From the NCBI GenBank assembly GCA_003290465.1, contig CP030759.1, positions 1,141,144-1,205,143 of the forward strand: a stretch of 64,000 nucleotides of DNA, written 5' to 3'. This DNA comes from Candidatus Sumerlaea chitinivorans. GTDB lineage: Bacteria > Sumerlaeota > Sumerlaeia > Sumerlaeales > Sumerlaeaceae. Positions 56,622 to 64,000 of this stretch are shown here, piece by piece (within the stretch, counting starts at the first letter, position 1; each line of letters starts with the position of its first letter). A program made the translations under genes and the position numbers. The notes beneath the pieces are model-generated. The model saw nothing but the letters and a program-made list of their open reading frames with translations. It was not told the DNA's origin and searched no databases.

Positions 56622-58214
56622 CTACGACCGTTTCTCGAGCTTGGGGAAGAGAATTGTGCCCGCGGAGACGCGCTGCCCGTCGAGTCGGCCCCACCTCATC
56701 TCTTGCGAGAAAGAAGCCCCAGAAAGCGGCTCCTCGATTCCAAGCTGCTGCCAAATTGCTTGCGCCGACCGCGAAATGAACGGGAACAGCAGAACTGCCG
56801 ATAAGCGCAACCCTTCAGCTAAGGTGTAAAGTACCTGCGTCAATCTTTCGCGTTTTGCTGGATCTTTTGCAAGCTGCCAAGGCTGCTGTTCGGTCACGTA
56901 GACATTCATTTTTGACACAGCGCCCATCACACGTTGCAAAAGCTGGGCGAAAAGCCCCTCATCGATGAGTTGCTCGTAGATGCTTCGCCCCGAGGCGTCG
57001 CGAGCAAGCTCGGCAAGAGAAAGAAGCGCATCGCGAACCACTTCGTCCGCCTCTTCAAAACGCTCCGGCCGCACAACTCGCCCTTCCAGATATCGGGTGA
57101 TCATGGCTGTGGTGCGGGCGAGTAGGTTGCCGAGCTTGTCCGCAAGATCGGCATGATAGCGGCTAACCAAACCGTCCATACTGAAGACCGCATCCTGCCC
57201 GAAATCATTCTCGCACACGAGGTAGTAGCGCAGAGGGTCGGGATTTCCGTTGAACATCGCAAGGATGTCGCGCGGGTCCACGACGTTTCCCTTAGACTTC
57301 GACATCTTCTCTTCTCCCCGCGCGATTACAAAGCCATGGCCGAAGACACGGCGCGGGGGTTCCAAACCGGCAGCCATCAGCATGGCGGGCCAAAGAAGAG
57401 TGTGAAATTTCAGGATATCCTTCCCAACGATGTGAAGGTCACACGGCCACCATTTTTGGAATCGTTCTTCGTCCGAGCCGTATCCCACCCCGGTAATGTA
57501 ATTGAGCAGAGCATCAAACCAGACGTAGATCACATGGTTCTCTGCCTCGGGAACAGGAATCCCCCACTGAATGGTGGTACGGGAAATTGAGATGTCCTGC
57601 AAGCCGGGCTTCAGAAACGAATTGATCATCTCATTTGCGCGAAAAGGTGGCGCGATAAAGTCTGGGTGATCGGCAATCCATTGCTCGAGCTTTTGCTGAT
57701 AGCGCGACCAACGAAAAACAAAGTTTTCCTCGCTATGCCAGACAAGTTCGCGGCCGCACTGGGGACACAACTTCTCGCCCGCTTCTCCCACCTTCACCTG
57801 CGACTCAAGCACAAACGTTTCTTCGGGGACGCAGTACCATCCTTCGTACTTGCCAAGGTAAATGTCGCCGTGGTCGCGGACGGCGCGCCAAAACTTGGTT
57901 ACGCCAGCTCGGTGCGCGGGATCTGTGGTCCGCACGAAGCCATCGTGCGAAATATCAAGCTCCCGCCACAAATCCCGAAAACGCGGGACAATTTCATCCG
58001 CGTACTCTTGAGGGCCTTTTCCTGCCTTTCGGGCCGCTTCAAGCATCTTTTGGCCGTGTTCGTCCGTTCCCGTCTGAAAGTAGACTTCATAGCCGAGCAG
58101 GCGCTTGGCACGTGCAATGATGTCAGCCCCGATCAACTCGAGGACGTGGCCCACGTGGGGCTCAGCATTCGCATACGGAATGGCAGTTGTTAGATAAAAG
58201 CGTCGCATTGTCAT
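56622..58214 (-). CDS. metG: methionyl-tRNA synthetase
   Basis: Charges tRNA-Met. FYLTTAIPYANAEPHVGHVLELIGADI holds the HIGH-like signature (HVGH), and EEKMSKSKGNVVDPRD the KMSKS loop. One zinc knuckle is visible (CPQCG). About 530 residues, without the C-terminal tRNA-binding domain found in longer forms. The ATG at 58214 is chosen (58208 also possible); neither has a strong ribosome site. The lipoprotein terminator lies just upstream. Confidence 0.95.
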   Translation of the reverse strand: MTMRRFYLTTAIPYANAEPHVGHVLELIGADIIARAKRLLGYEVYFQTGTDEHGQKMLEAARKAGKGPQEYADEIVPRFRDLWRELDISHDGFVRTTDPAHRAGVTKFWRAVRDHGDIYLGKYEGWYCVPEETFVLESQVKVGEAGEKLCPQCGRELVWHSEENFVFRWSRYQQKLEQWIADHPDFIAPPFRANEMINSFLKPGLQDISISRTTIQWGIPVPEAENHVIYVWFDALLNYITGVGYGSDEERFQKWWPCDLHIVGKDILKFHTLLWPAMLMAAGLEPPRRVFGHGFVIARGEEKMSKSKGNVVDPRDILAMFNGNPDPLRYYLVCENDFGQDAVFSMDGLVSRYHADLADKLGNLLARTTAMITRYLEGRVVRPERFEEADEVVRDALLSLAELARDASGRSIYEQLIDEGLFAQLLQRVMGAVSKMNVYVTEQQPWQLAKDPAKRERLTQVLYTLAEGLRLSAVLLFPFISRSAQAIWQQLGIEEPLSGASFSQEMRWGRLDGQRVSAGTILFPKLEKRS

Positions 58215-58274
58215 GGGCTTAGAACACCGAGGACAAGACTCGAGCGCAAGTTCCAAGATAGTCAGGGAGCAACG

Positions 58275-58329
58275 AAAAAACGAAAAAGGTCCTCGGCGCG
58301 TGCTAACTTTGCTGCACCGAGAGGACCTT
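58275..58329 (-). terminator. intrinsic terminator after lipoprotein gene
   Basis: AAGGTCCTCGG (58286-58296) pairs with CCGAGAGGACCTT (58317-58329), with one extra A and one further unpaired base on the second arm. On the minus strand it is followed by TTTTT-CG-TTTTTT. It separates the lipoprotein gene from metG. Confidence 0.75.
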
Positions 58330-58359
58330 CTTCAGAGAGTGACCTCTCCGGCAGTTATA

Positions 58360-58680
58360 TTACTTCTCAACCGTCGAGTACCGCTTCGGGGTTGCGCTGG
58401 GATCAGGAGGCGGCGCCACGGATGGTCGTGTGACTGGTTTGCCGTAGTCTGGCTCCTTCGTGAGAGAGTCAGCTGCCAGAGCACCAACCAGCCCACCAGC
58501 CATTGCGCCTAAACCCGCGCCTTGTGCAGCGGTGATGCCGTGGGCTGCGTGACCCCACACTCCGCCAACAAGGCCACCGGCCACCGCTCCTGCGCTTGCG
58601 CCCTTCTGGACCGGAGTCATATTCGCGCACCCGGTCAGAAGCGCGACTGTCACACTTGCAATCAGCAGCCGTTTTTTCAT
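58360..58680 (-). CDS. glycine-zipper lipoprotein
   Basis: A 106-residue envelope protein. The lipobox is LLTGCANM with Cys at about residue 18. Two Gly-rich helices follow (GASAGAVAGGLVGGVWG and GLGAMAGGLVGALAADS), the glycine-zipper pattern of OmpA-like/SlyB-type small outer-membrane lipoproteins, and a Pro-rich tail. The ATG at 58680 has GGAGG about 10 bases upstream. Function unknown; probably envelope-associated. Confidence 0.8.
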   Translation of the reverse strand: MKKRLLIASVTVALLTGCANMTPVQKGASAGAVAGGLVGGVWGHAAHGITAAQGAGLGAMAGGLVGALAADSLTKEPDYGKPVTRPSVAPPPDPSATPKRYSTVEK

Positions 58681-59057
58681 GGTCCCATAACCTCCAAACA
58701 CCAAGACTCGCAAACTCCCTGCAGACCTCACTTAGGGATGTTATGCATAAACAGTGCCAACAGAGGCCGCGGAACGCAGATAAGGAATCTCCGCAACATG
58801 TAAGTTCCTGATTTTCAGCATCAAAGCAAAGGTGACTGATGACAACTCCAGCGGGAATTAGTGAGCGCATGCTGTCCCAAAATGATTGGAACGTGAACAC
58901 TTTGCGCTACGGGTGTGTCGGGAGATTTCTCGGTCCAGACGATTCCTCTTGCGAAGCTAAGTCGGTTCTCATGGCAATAATTCGCGTAAAGAGTCGGTAA
59001 TGTTCGCGCGAACCAATATAAATACGACCCGAATTAAGGTTTGAAGGACCGGCTTCA
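58681..59057. other. intergenic region between divergent genes
   Basis: A 377-base gap between the lipoprotein gene and atpC. It must contain promoters for both, but I see no gene, tRNA or repeat. Confidence 0.5.
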
Positions 59058-59327
59058 ATGGCAAACCTGTTCAGAGTGCAGATGTTTACGCAAGAGCGAT
59101 TGATTCTGGAAGATGAGATAACTTCGTTGATTCTCCCCGGGGCAGATGGCTATTTTGGTGTTCTCGCTCACCACGCGCCTCTCGTTGCAACCTTGGGACA
59201 AGGCACCGTGCGCGTTAAGAAGTTTGACGATGAACGAACTTACGGAATCTCCGGTGGCTTTGTAGAAGTCGCGGACAATGTTGTAACCATCCTTGCGGAT
59301 GCAGTGAGTGAACCGCTTGAGGCGTAG
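59058..59327 (+). CDS. atpC: F-type ATP synthase epsilon subunit, short form
   Basis: An 89-residue protein matching only the N-terminal beta-sandwich of the epsilon subunit: LFRVQMFTQERLILEDEITSLILPGADGYFGVLAHHAPLVATLGQGTVRV and GISGGFVEVADNVVTILADAV are present in order. The C-terminal regulatory helices are absent, as in some other phyla. AAGGA lies 9 bases before the ATG. No other ATP synthase gene is nearby, which is unusual. Confidence 0.88.
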   Translation: MANLFRVQMFTQERLILEDEITSLILPGADGYFGVLAHHAPLVATLGQGTVRVKKFDDERTYGISGGFVEVADNVVTILADAVSEPLEA

Positions 59328-59401
59328 CTCAACGCATGCTTCCGACAATCGACGATCAGACGCGTTATGAAATTTGGAGACATTAAGAGCACTTCCCAAT
59401 C

Positions 59402-61450
59402 ATGAATACCTCAGACGAGTACCCAAGTCGCACAGATAAGGTCGCGCATTCCTCAGGACAATCCATCTCAAGCGGGGGCGGGGCGAAAGTCGTCGTTCTC
59501 ACCACGGCGATGCTCACTTTCATTTCCTTCTGGCATGCAGCAGCCGTGGTGCTCAACGATTTGGCGAGCACTGCTTACTACATTGGGGGGATCGCAGAGC
59601 ACGCCATCGGAAAAGCAGCACCGTGGTTTATCTTGATGGTGATGCTGTTTTCCGGCTGCGTCCGAGCGGTCTACATTGAAAGCTGCTCGATGTTTGTGCG
59701 GGGAGGAGTCTATCGCATCGTCCGCGAGGCGATGGGACATTTTATGGCCAAGATCGCGGTGTCGGCCTTAGTGTTTGATTTCGTCCTCACCGGGCCGATC
59801 TCCTCCGTCTCAGCTGGCCATTATGTCCACAACCTGCTGGAGCAGGCACTTCACGCGCTCGGTGTTGAGTTCCCTATTTCCGCGAAATGGTTTGCCGTGA
59901 TCTTCGCGCTCGCCGTCACAGCCTACTTCTATTGGCTCAACATCAAGGGGATCGAGGAGAGCAGCGATAAAGCGCTTAAGATCATGATCGTGACAGGCGT
60001 CATGGTCGCGATGTTGGTTGTTTGGTCGGCCCTCACGATCTACGTCCGGCGCAGCCCACTACCACCTTTTGAACTTCAACTAAGCGATCACGCACTTGGT
60101 TGGTTGAAGGATGTGCCGTGGGTGAAGACGTTCAGCCTTGCCGTCTTCTTCGTGGCATTTGGCCACTCGCTACTGGCGATGAGCGGCGAAGAAACGCTGG
60201 CTCAGGTGTACCGGGAGATTCAGGCGCCGAAGCACAAGAACCTTGTTCGTGCTTCGTGGGTGATTTTTGCTTTTTCGTTTACATTTACAGGGCTATGCTC
60301 CCTTGCCGCCGTGATGATCGTGCCTGACGATGTTCGTAAAGCGGCGGGAGAGAACCTGTTGAATGCCTTAGTCATGCACCTTGTGGGGCCGACCGGTTTG
60401 AAGCTGGCGATGACAGCATTTGTCGTAGGCGTGGGTGCTTTGATTTTGTCCGGGGCAGTGAACACCTCCATCATCGGGTCCAATGGGGTGCTCAATCGCG
60501 TTGCTGAGGACGGGATCTTGGACGATTGGTTCCGTCACCCCCATCGGCGATTTGGAACGACTTATCGCATCATCACTCTTATTGCAGTTCTGCAAGCATG
60601 TGTGATTGTTGCGAGCCGAGGGGAAGTCACCATCTTGGGCGAGGCTTACGCGTTTGGCGTGGTTTGGAGCTTTGCCTTCATGGCCCTATCCATGTTCATT
60701 TTGCGCTTCAAGTATCGTGGGGAGCGCACTTGGAAAGTTCCCTTCAATATCCGTTTCGGAAATGTCGAGCTGCCAATTGGCCTCGGGTTTGTGACGCTCA
60801 TTTTAGTTGGTGTGGCTATTACGAATCTATTGACGAAGCAACTGGCGACTATCTCGGGCATTTCTTTTACCACAGCCTTTTTCGTTCTTTTTTCGGTCTC
60901 GGAATATCTGACGAATCGCAAGCGCGCTCGAGCCAACTTGCAGCATGAACATAAAGAGAAATTCGTGCTCGACCGTAAGAGTGAGCTTTCTGCGAACATT
61001 CTGGATCTCGAGCCGGACAGGACACGCGTTTTGGTGCCTGTGCGGGATCCAAACAACTTGATCCACCTCAAGGCCGCACTGGAAGAGGCTCACGAGCGCA
61101 ATACCGAGGTGATCGTCATTACCATCAAAGTGGAGAAACACGAGCAAAGCTTCCAACACGTGTTCACGAGTGACGAAGAACGGCTTTTCACGCGCGTTGT
61201 GGAACTCGCCGAGAAATACGGGGTCTCGGTCAAACCACTTGTTGTCCCATCGAACAACAGTTGGTTTGCCATCGCGCGGACGGCTTACGAACTCGAAGCA
61301 GAGGAGATTTTGCTGGGCAAAAGCGAAAAGATCCCACCCGACGTCCAACTTGAGCAAATCACGATGATGTGGGTGATGGTGGCTGGCGAAAAGCCCATTA
61401 AGCTGCGTATCGTCCTTGGCGAAAAAGATGAATTGGCTGTGCAGCTTTAG
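59402..61450 (+). CDS. APC-superfamily permease with cytosolic C-terminal domain
   Basis: A 682-residue transporter. About twelve membrane segments span residues 30-500, with the APC-style first helix (TFISFWHAAAVVLNDLASTAYYIGG) and MSGEETLAQVYREIQAPKHKN in the middle. The last about 150 residues are cytosolic and resemble a universal stress protein domain (RVLVPVRDPNNLIHLKAALEEAH, VITIKVEKHEQ). Such fusions occur in amino-acid and cation-coupled permeases. Substrate unknown. 74 bases downstream of atpC. Confidence 0.8.
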   Translation: MNTSDEYPSRTDKVAHSSGQSISSGGGAKVVVLTTAMLTFISFWHAAAVVLNDLASTAYYIGGIAEHAIGKAAPWFILMVMLFSGCVRAVYIESCSMFVRGGVYRIVREAMGHFMAKIAVSALVFDFVLTGPISSVSAGHYVHNLLEQALHALGVEFPISAKWFAVIFALAVTAYFYWLNIKGIEESSDKALKIMIVTGVMVAMLVVWSALTIYVRRSPLPPFELQLSDHALGWLKDVPWVKTFSLAVFFVAFGHSLLAMSGEETLAQVYREIQAPKHKNLVRASWVIFAFSFTFTGLCSLAAVMIVPDDVRKAAGENLLNALVMHLVGPTGLKLAMTAFVVGVGALILSGAVNTSIIGSNGVLNRVAEDGILDDWFRHPHRRFGTTYRIITLIAVLQACVIVASRGEVTILGEAYAFGVVWSFAFMALSMFILRFKYRGERTWKVPFNIRFGNVELPIGLGFVTLILVGVAITNLLTKQLATISGISFTTAFFVLFSVSEYLTNRKRARANLQHEHKEKFVLDRKSELSANILDLEPDRTRVLVPVRDPNNLIHLKAALEEAHERNTEVIVITIKVEKHEQSFQHVFTSDEERLFTRVVELAEKYGVSVKPLVVPSNNSWFAIARTAYELEAEEILLGKSEKIPPDVQLEQITMMWVMVAGEKPIKLRIVLGEKDELAVQL

Positions 61451-61969
61451 CCACCAGCCGTCACTACAATCACCGGTGGCAATGCCGCTTGCGAAAACTC
61501 TGCACACTCCCCCACGTCGTGGAGATCCTAAGAAATTATCGAGCCGGTTCGGGGACATCACCGTGATGTAAGTGCACCTAACGAATCAGATGCCGGCATA
61601 GGATCGTAGAGGTGAAGTTCATTCGAGGAGCAAGGAAACGTAGGGGAATAACTTGCAACGGTCTCGGCCGGTAAGACCGCGTGCGGCAGATTAGCTTCAG
61701 CCTAACGTCTTTTTCCCTGAGGCCCACGCCGCTCTCCGGCCCCCCATCAGCTTTTGGAATTGCGGGTGAGGCGGTCCGTCGGTCAACAAAGAAAGGAAAA
61801 GCTCCCACGCGGTGCCAAGGCGCCCGACCGCACACCAACGTGCGCACCGCCAAGAAAGCTCGGAGGCCACAATGCGTCCATGGCTGAACGACCGAATAGT
61901 GCACCATGTAACCTCGCATAGGCCCGATCTATTGCGAGTCGTGCGATTCCCTACCGCACCGGCGACCGC
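61451..61969. other. intergenic region, no gene supported
   Basis: A 519-base gap between convergent genes. CGGTCT and AGACCG pair around 61660-61680, followed by TTAG/CTAA and then CGTCTTTTT near 61710-61723, which could be a terminator. No coding frame with a ribosome site or recognisable product is present on either strand. Confidence 0.4.
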
Positions 61970-63697
61970 TTACTTCCCGGCAAGCGTTTCAAGCTGAGAG
62001 GCGAGCTCCTCGGGCGTGGCTGGCAGCTGAGTGATCGCCCCAATCTTTTGGCCATAAGCGTCCGTTACGGCGATGTTCCCTGCACCAAAAATCTGCAGTT
62101 TATAGCCTGCCTTCGTGTTCTGCGGGAAGTTCACTTTGAGCAGCACAAATTTATTAAGTGTAGCCTGAACAGCAGGATGCGGGAAGAACTCTTTTTCATA
62201 CTTATCCGCGACTGTATTGCCCGGCGCGAAAAAGAACACTAACACTTTCTTGCCAGTGTTTCTGGAAGCTGCATGCGCCGACCCTTCATCGTACACCCAT
62301 GGTAAGTTTGAGCCACTTGGTGCCCCTCCGACAGGGGCAGGCGCTGCCACGGACGGAACGGGTGGCAAGGTTGGCGGCGACGAGACGGTTGGCATCGAAG
62401 CCGGTTGAGGGGGTAGCGCTGCTGGGACAGGAGTAGGTAGGAGTTGGGTGCTCGGAAGTTTTGCTGCTCCACTCTCTCCGCCTAGCGGGGTTGGTGTTCC
62501 TGCAAGCGCGGGAAGTGAAGGCGTTGCTGCAGACGTTTCCAGTGGCGGCAGGGGCATTCCCGAAGAAGCTGGCGAAGGGATGGGTGGGAGTGGAGGCGCC
62601 TGCGTCTGGTCAGAAACTGCGGAAAGCGACATGAGCCCCGGGGTCGCAGGCTGCCCCTCGGGTGAAGGGGGTAACCCTGTCCCAGGAGGAGGTGTCAGTG
62701 CACTTGTCCCAGCCGAAAGCTGTGGCAAAGCCGGGGTCCCAGCAGTGCCGGGCAGCTGGCTGGGCGCTTGAGCCGTGCTCAGAGAGGAAAGTGAGGGCAG
62801 CTGTTGAGCAGCACTTGACGCCACCGGGGAGGCGGGCGGCAAAGACGCACTTGCAGCATTAAGAGAGGGCAACGCAGGGCCTCCGGCAGCAGGAGTGGCT
62901 TGGCTTGCACTTTCCCCTGAACTTTGCACCGCAGAGAGAGGTGGCAAGGTGCCTGCGGATGACGACGGCGGAGTCGACTTTTGTCCACCCGCCTGATCTA
63001 AACTGGGCAACGCCGAGGAGGCGGTTGGAACCGCAGAGGCTAATTTGGGCATGGGAGCGCCAGTTGGCGCGGCTGGTAAACCGGGTGGGAGCCCCTCGGC
63101 GGCTTTTGGTGCCTCTTGGCCCGATTTTGCAGCAAACTGGGGGGGCAATTCGAATCCAACGGGCACAAACCGAACCGCATCCGCATAAACGCGCACATTT
63201 GGCTCTTTCTCGTTAGCAGCCAGGCCGGTCTGAGGATCTCGAACCTCAACGTAGCCGTCCCTACCTTGCGAGAAGTGGTAGGTGCCAAGAGAAAACCACG
63301 TGTTCGACGGGGGCTTTGCAGCCGCATCTCGTCCACGCTGATCGATCACGATTTCTTTGTCGCCCTCGGCGGAGTGAACCTTGTAAATGACCCCTTTCGC
63401 ATTTCCAGAATCCGGATACGTGGCAAACACCTCGTATTTGCCGGCAATCGGGATGTCGGGGACAAACCGAGCTGCACCAGCAGTTGGCCCTGCCGTTTTG
63501 AACATGGCTTTAGTGGCCGTCAGCCCGGGAGCCTTGCTCTTGCTGGCACTCTCCATCCAATTGCCTTCAACAACTTGGAACCAGTCCGAGTGCTGACCAT
63601 CGGGAGCGGATTCAATAATGATCTCGGTTTGAGCCGCGGAAGTGATCAGCGGCAACGCGACAAGAAGCGAACGGAGAAAGCCTTTTGCTAACTTCAC
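61970..63697 (-). CDS. secreted golvesin-domain protein with thioredoxin-fold C-terminus
   Basis: About 575 residues. After a signal peptide comes a golvesin/xanthan-lyase-type beta domain (about 25-180: YEVFATYPDSGNAKGVIYKV, TWFSLGTYHFSQGRDGYVEV, VYADAVRFVPVG). A linker of about 260 residues rich in Pro, Ser, Ala and Gly follows, with recurrent LPxL motifs. The C-terminus (about 460-575) is thioredoxin-like (VLVFFFAPGN, FVLLKVNFPQN, GNIAVTDAYGQKIGAI) but lacks any CxxC, so it is not a redox enzyme. The GTG at 63697 has GAGGGA 8 bases upstream; an ATG at 63712 has no ribosome site. Likely a cell-surface or extracellular binding protein. Confidence 0.75.
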   Translation of the reverse strand: MKLAKGFLRSLLVALPLITSAAQTEIIIESAPDGQHSDWFQVVEGNWMESASKSKAPGLTATKAMFKTAGPTAGAARFVPDIPIAGKYEVFATYPDSGNAKGVIYKVHSAEGDKEIVIDQRGRDAAAKPPSNTWFSLGTYHFSQGRDGYVEVRDPQTGLAANEKEPNVRVYADAVRFVPVGFELPPQFAAKSGQEAPKAAEGLPPGLPAAPTGAPMPKLASAVPTASSALPSLDQAGGQKSTPPSSSAGTLPPLSAVQSSGESASQATPAAGGPALPSLNAASASLPPASPVASSAAQQLPSLSSLSTAQAPSQLPGTAGTPALPQLSAGTSALTPPPGTGLPPSPEGQPATPGLMSLSAVSDQTQAPPLPPIPSPASSGMPLPPLETSAATPSLPALAGTPTPLGGESGAAKLPSTQLLPTPVPAALPPQPASMPTVSSPPTLPPVPSVAAPAPVGGAPSGSNLPWVYDEGSAHAASRNTGKKVLVFFFAPGNTVADKYEKEFFPHPAVQATLNKFVLLKVNFPQNTKAGYKLQIFGAGNIAVTDAYGQKIGAITQLPATPEELASQLETLAGK

Positions 63698-63827
63698 TGT
63701 TTCATCCCTCATTCATACGTAAGTTCTGAGCATGCTCCCCATGCCCCAACGTTCACGCCCGCTCTCAGAGCGCAAACTTACATTACCACTAATCTCCCTC
63801 TAACCATTTAGCCACTATGCATTCACG

Positions 63828-64000
63828 CTAACTTGTTTCGGGCCACAAAACACCCTCGCGGAGACGCAAGCAGCGGTCCGCTTTTTGCGCTATCTCTGGC
63901 TCATGGGTCACAATCACGAGAGAGCGCCCGTTTTCCCGGACATTACGCCACAATAAGTCTATAACATTTGCAGCGCTCTCGGAATCAAGATTACCCGTCG
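63828..64000 (-). CDS. ABC transporter ATPase, C-terminal fragment (window edge)
   Basis: The last 57 codons of a gene entering from the right edge. TGNLDSESAANVIDLL is the D-loop after Walker B, and LVIVTHEPEIAQKADR the switch-histidine region, as in LolD/MacB/FtsE-type ATPases. It stops at the TAG complementary to 63828-63830. The system it serves lies outside the window. Confidence 0.85.
   Translation of the reverse strand, partial: TGNLDSESAANVIDLLWRNVRENGRSLVIVTHEPEIAQKADRCLRLREGVLWPETS

Overview
The window reads as a gene-dense stretch of a free-living, diderm-type heterotrophic bacterium with no close model relative. Gene families are ordinary bacterial ones, but the order is idiosyncratic: single histidine, thiamine, riboflavin and diaminopimelate genes are scattered rather than clustered. 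A bacterial-microcompartment (BMC) vertex protein, a CoA-acylating aldehyde dehydrogenase with a helical N-terminus, a golvesin-type secreted protein and a sugar ABC system fit a saccharolytic candidate-phylum bacterium such as Sumerlaeota (BRC1). That placement is inference. I saw no rRNA, tRNA, CRISPR array, phage gene or insertion sequence.

Layout. 1-6 kb: transketolase (cut by the window edge), aldehyde dehydrogenase, hisH, and citramalate synthase cimA preceded by an isoleucine-rich leader peptide inside a foldable leader. 6-14.4 kb, minus strand: uvrA, a CPBP-type intramembrane protease, two ABC ATPase/ABC-2 permease pairs, and ferredoxin-NADP reductase. 14.5-22.3 kb: RNase HI with an extra N-terminal domain, a structured intergenic region, a sugar-phosphate isomerase-like protein, galT, a 5'-nucleotidase-like secreted protein, a GT-C type membrane glycosyltransferase, the BMC vertex protein and a TPR protein. 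22.3-30.5 kb: a 52-residue membrane protein, udk, ribD, an AAC(3)-fold acetyltransferase, mnmE, a YggU-like protein, a DUF155/RMD1-like protein and a YyaL-like protein.

30.6-42 kb: a cobalt/nickel ECF-type importer (CbiMN fusion, CbiQ and a frameshifted CbiO), thiL-thiE-mscK, a radical SAM protein, a GNAT acetyltransferase and a secreted hypothetical. 42-50.5 kb: bifunctional Rel, NfeD protease, rnhB, dapF, patatin, a zinc-ribbon protein and hisB. 50.7-56.3 kb: a carbohydrate ABC importer, a small secreted beta-rich protein and a divergent LacI regulator with a palindromic operator candidate. 56.6-64 kb: metG, a glycine-zipper lipoprotein, an orphan ATP synthase epsilon subunit, an APC permease with a cytosolic tail, a golvesin/thioredoxin-fold secreted protein and the end of an ABC ATPase.

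The strongest undescribed-looking element is the cimA leader (5925-6071, minus). A 24-codon ORF with six isoleucine codons ends inside a hairpin and is flanked by two complementary 9-mers, upstream of a gene whose pathway makes isoleucine. Other points of interest are the dispersed BMC parts, an 11-base sequence shared by the galT and sugar-ABC promoters, a nested-hairpin RNA candidate at 15493-15583, and the one-base frameshift in cbiO.
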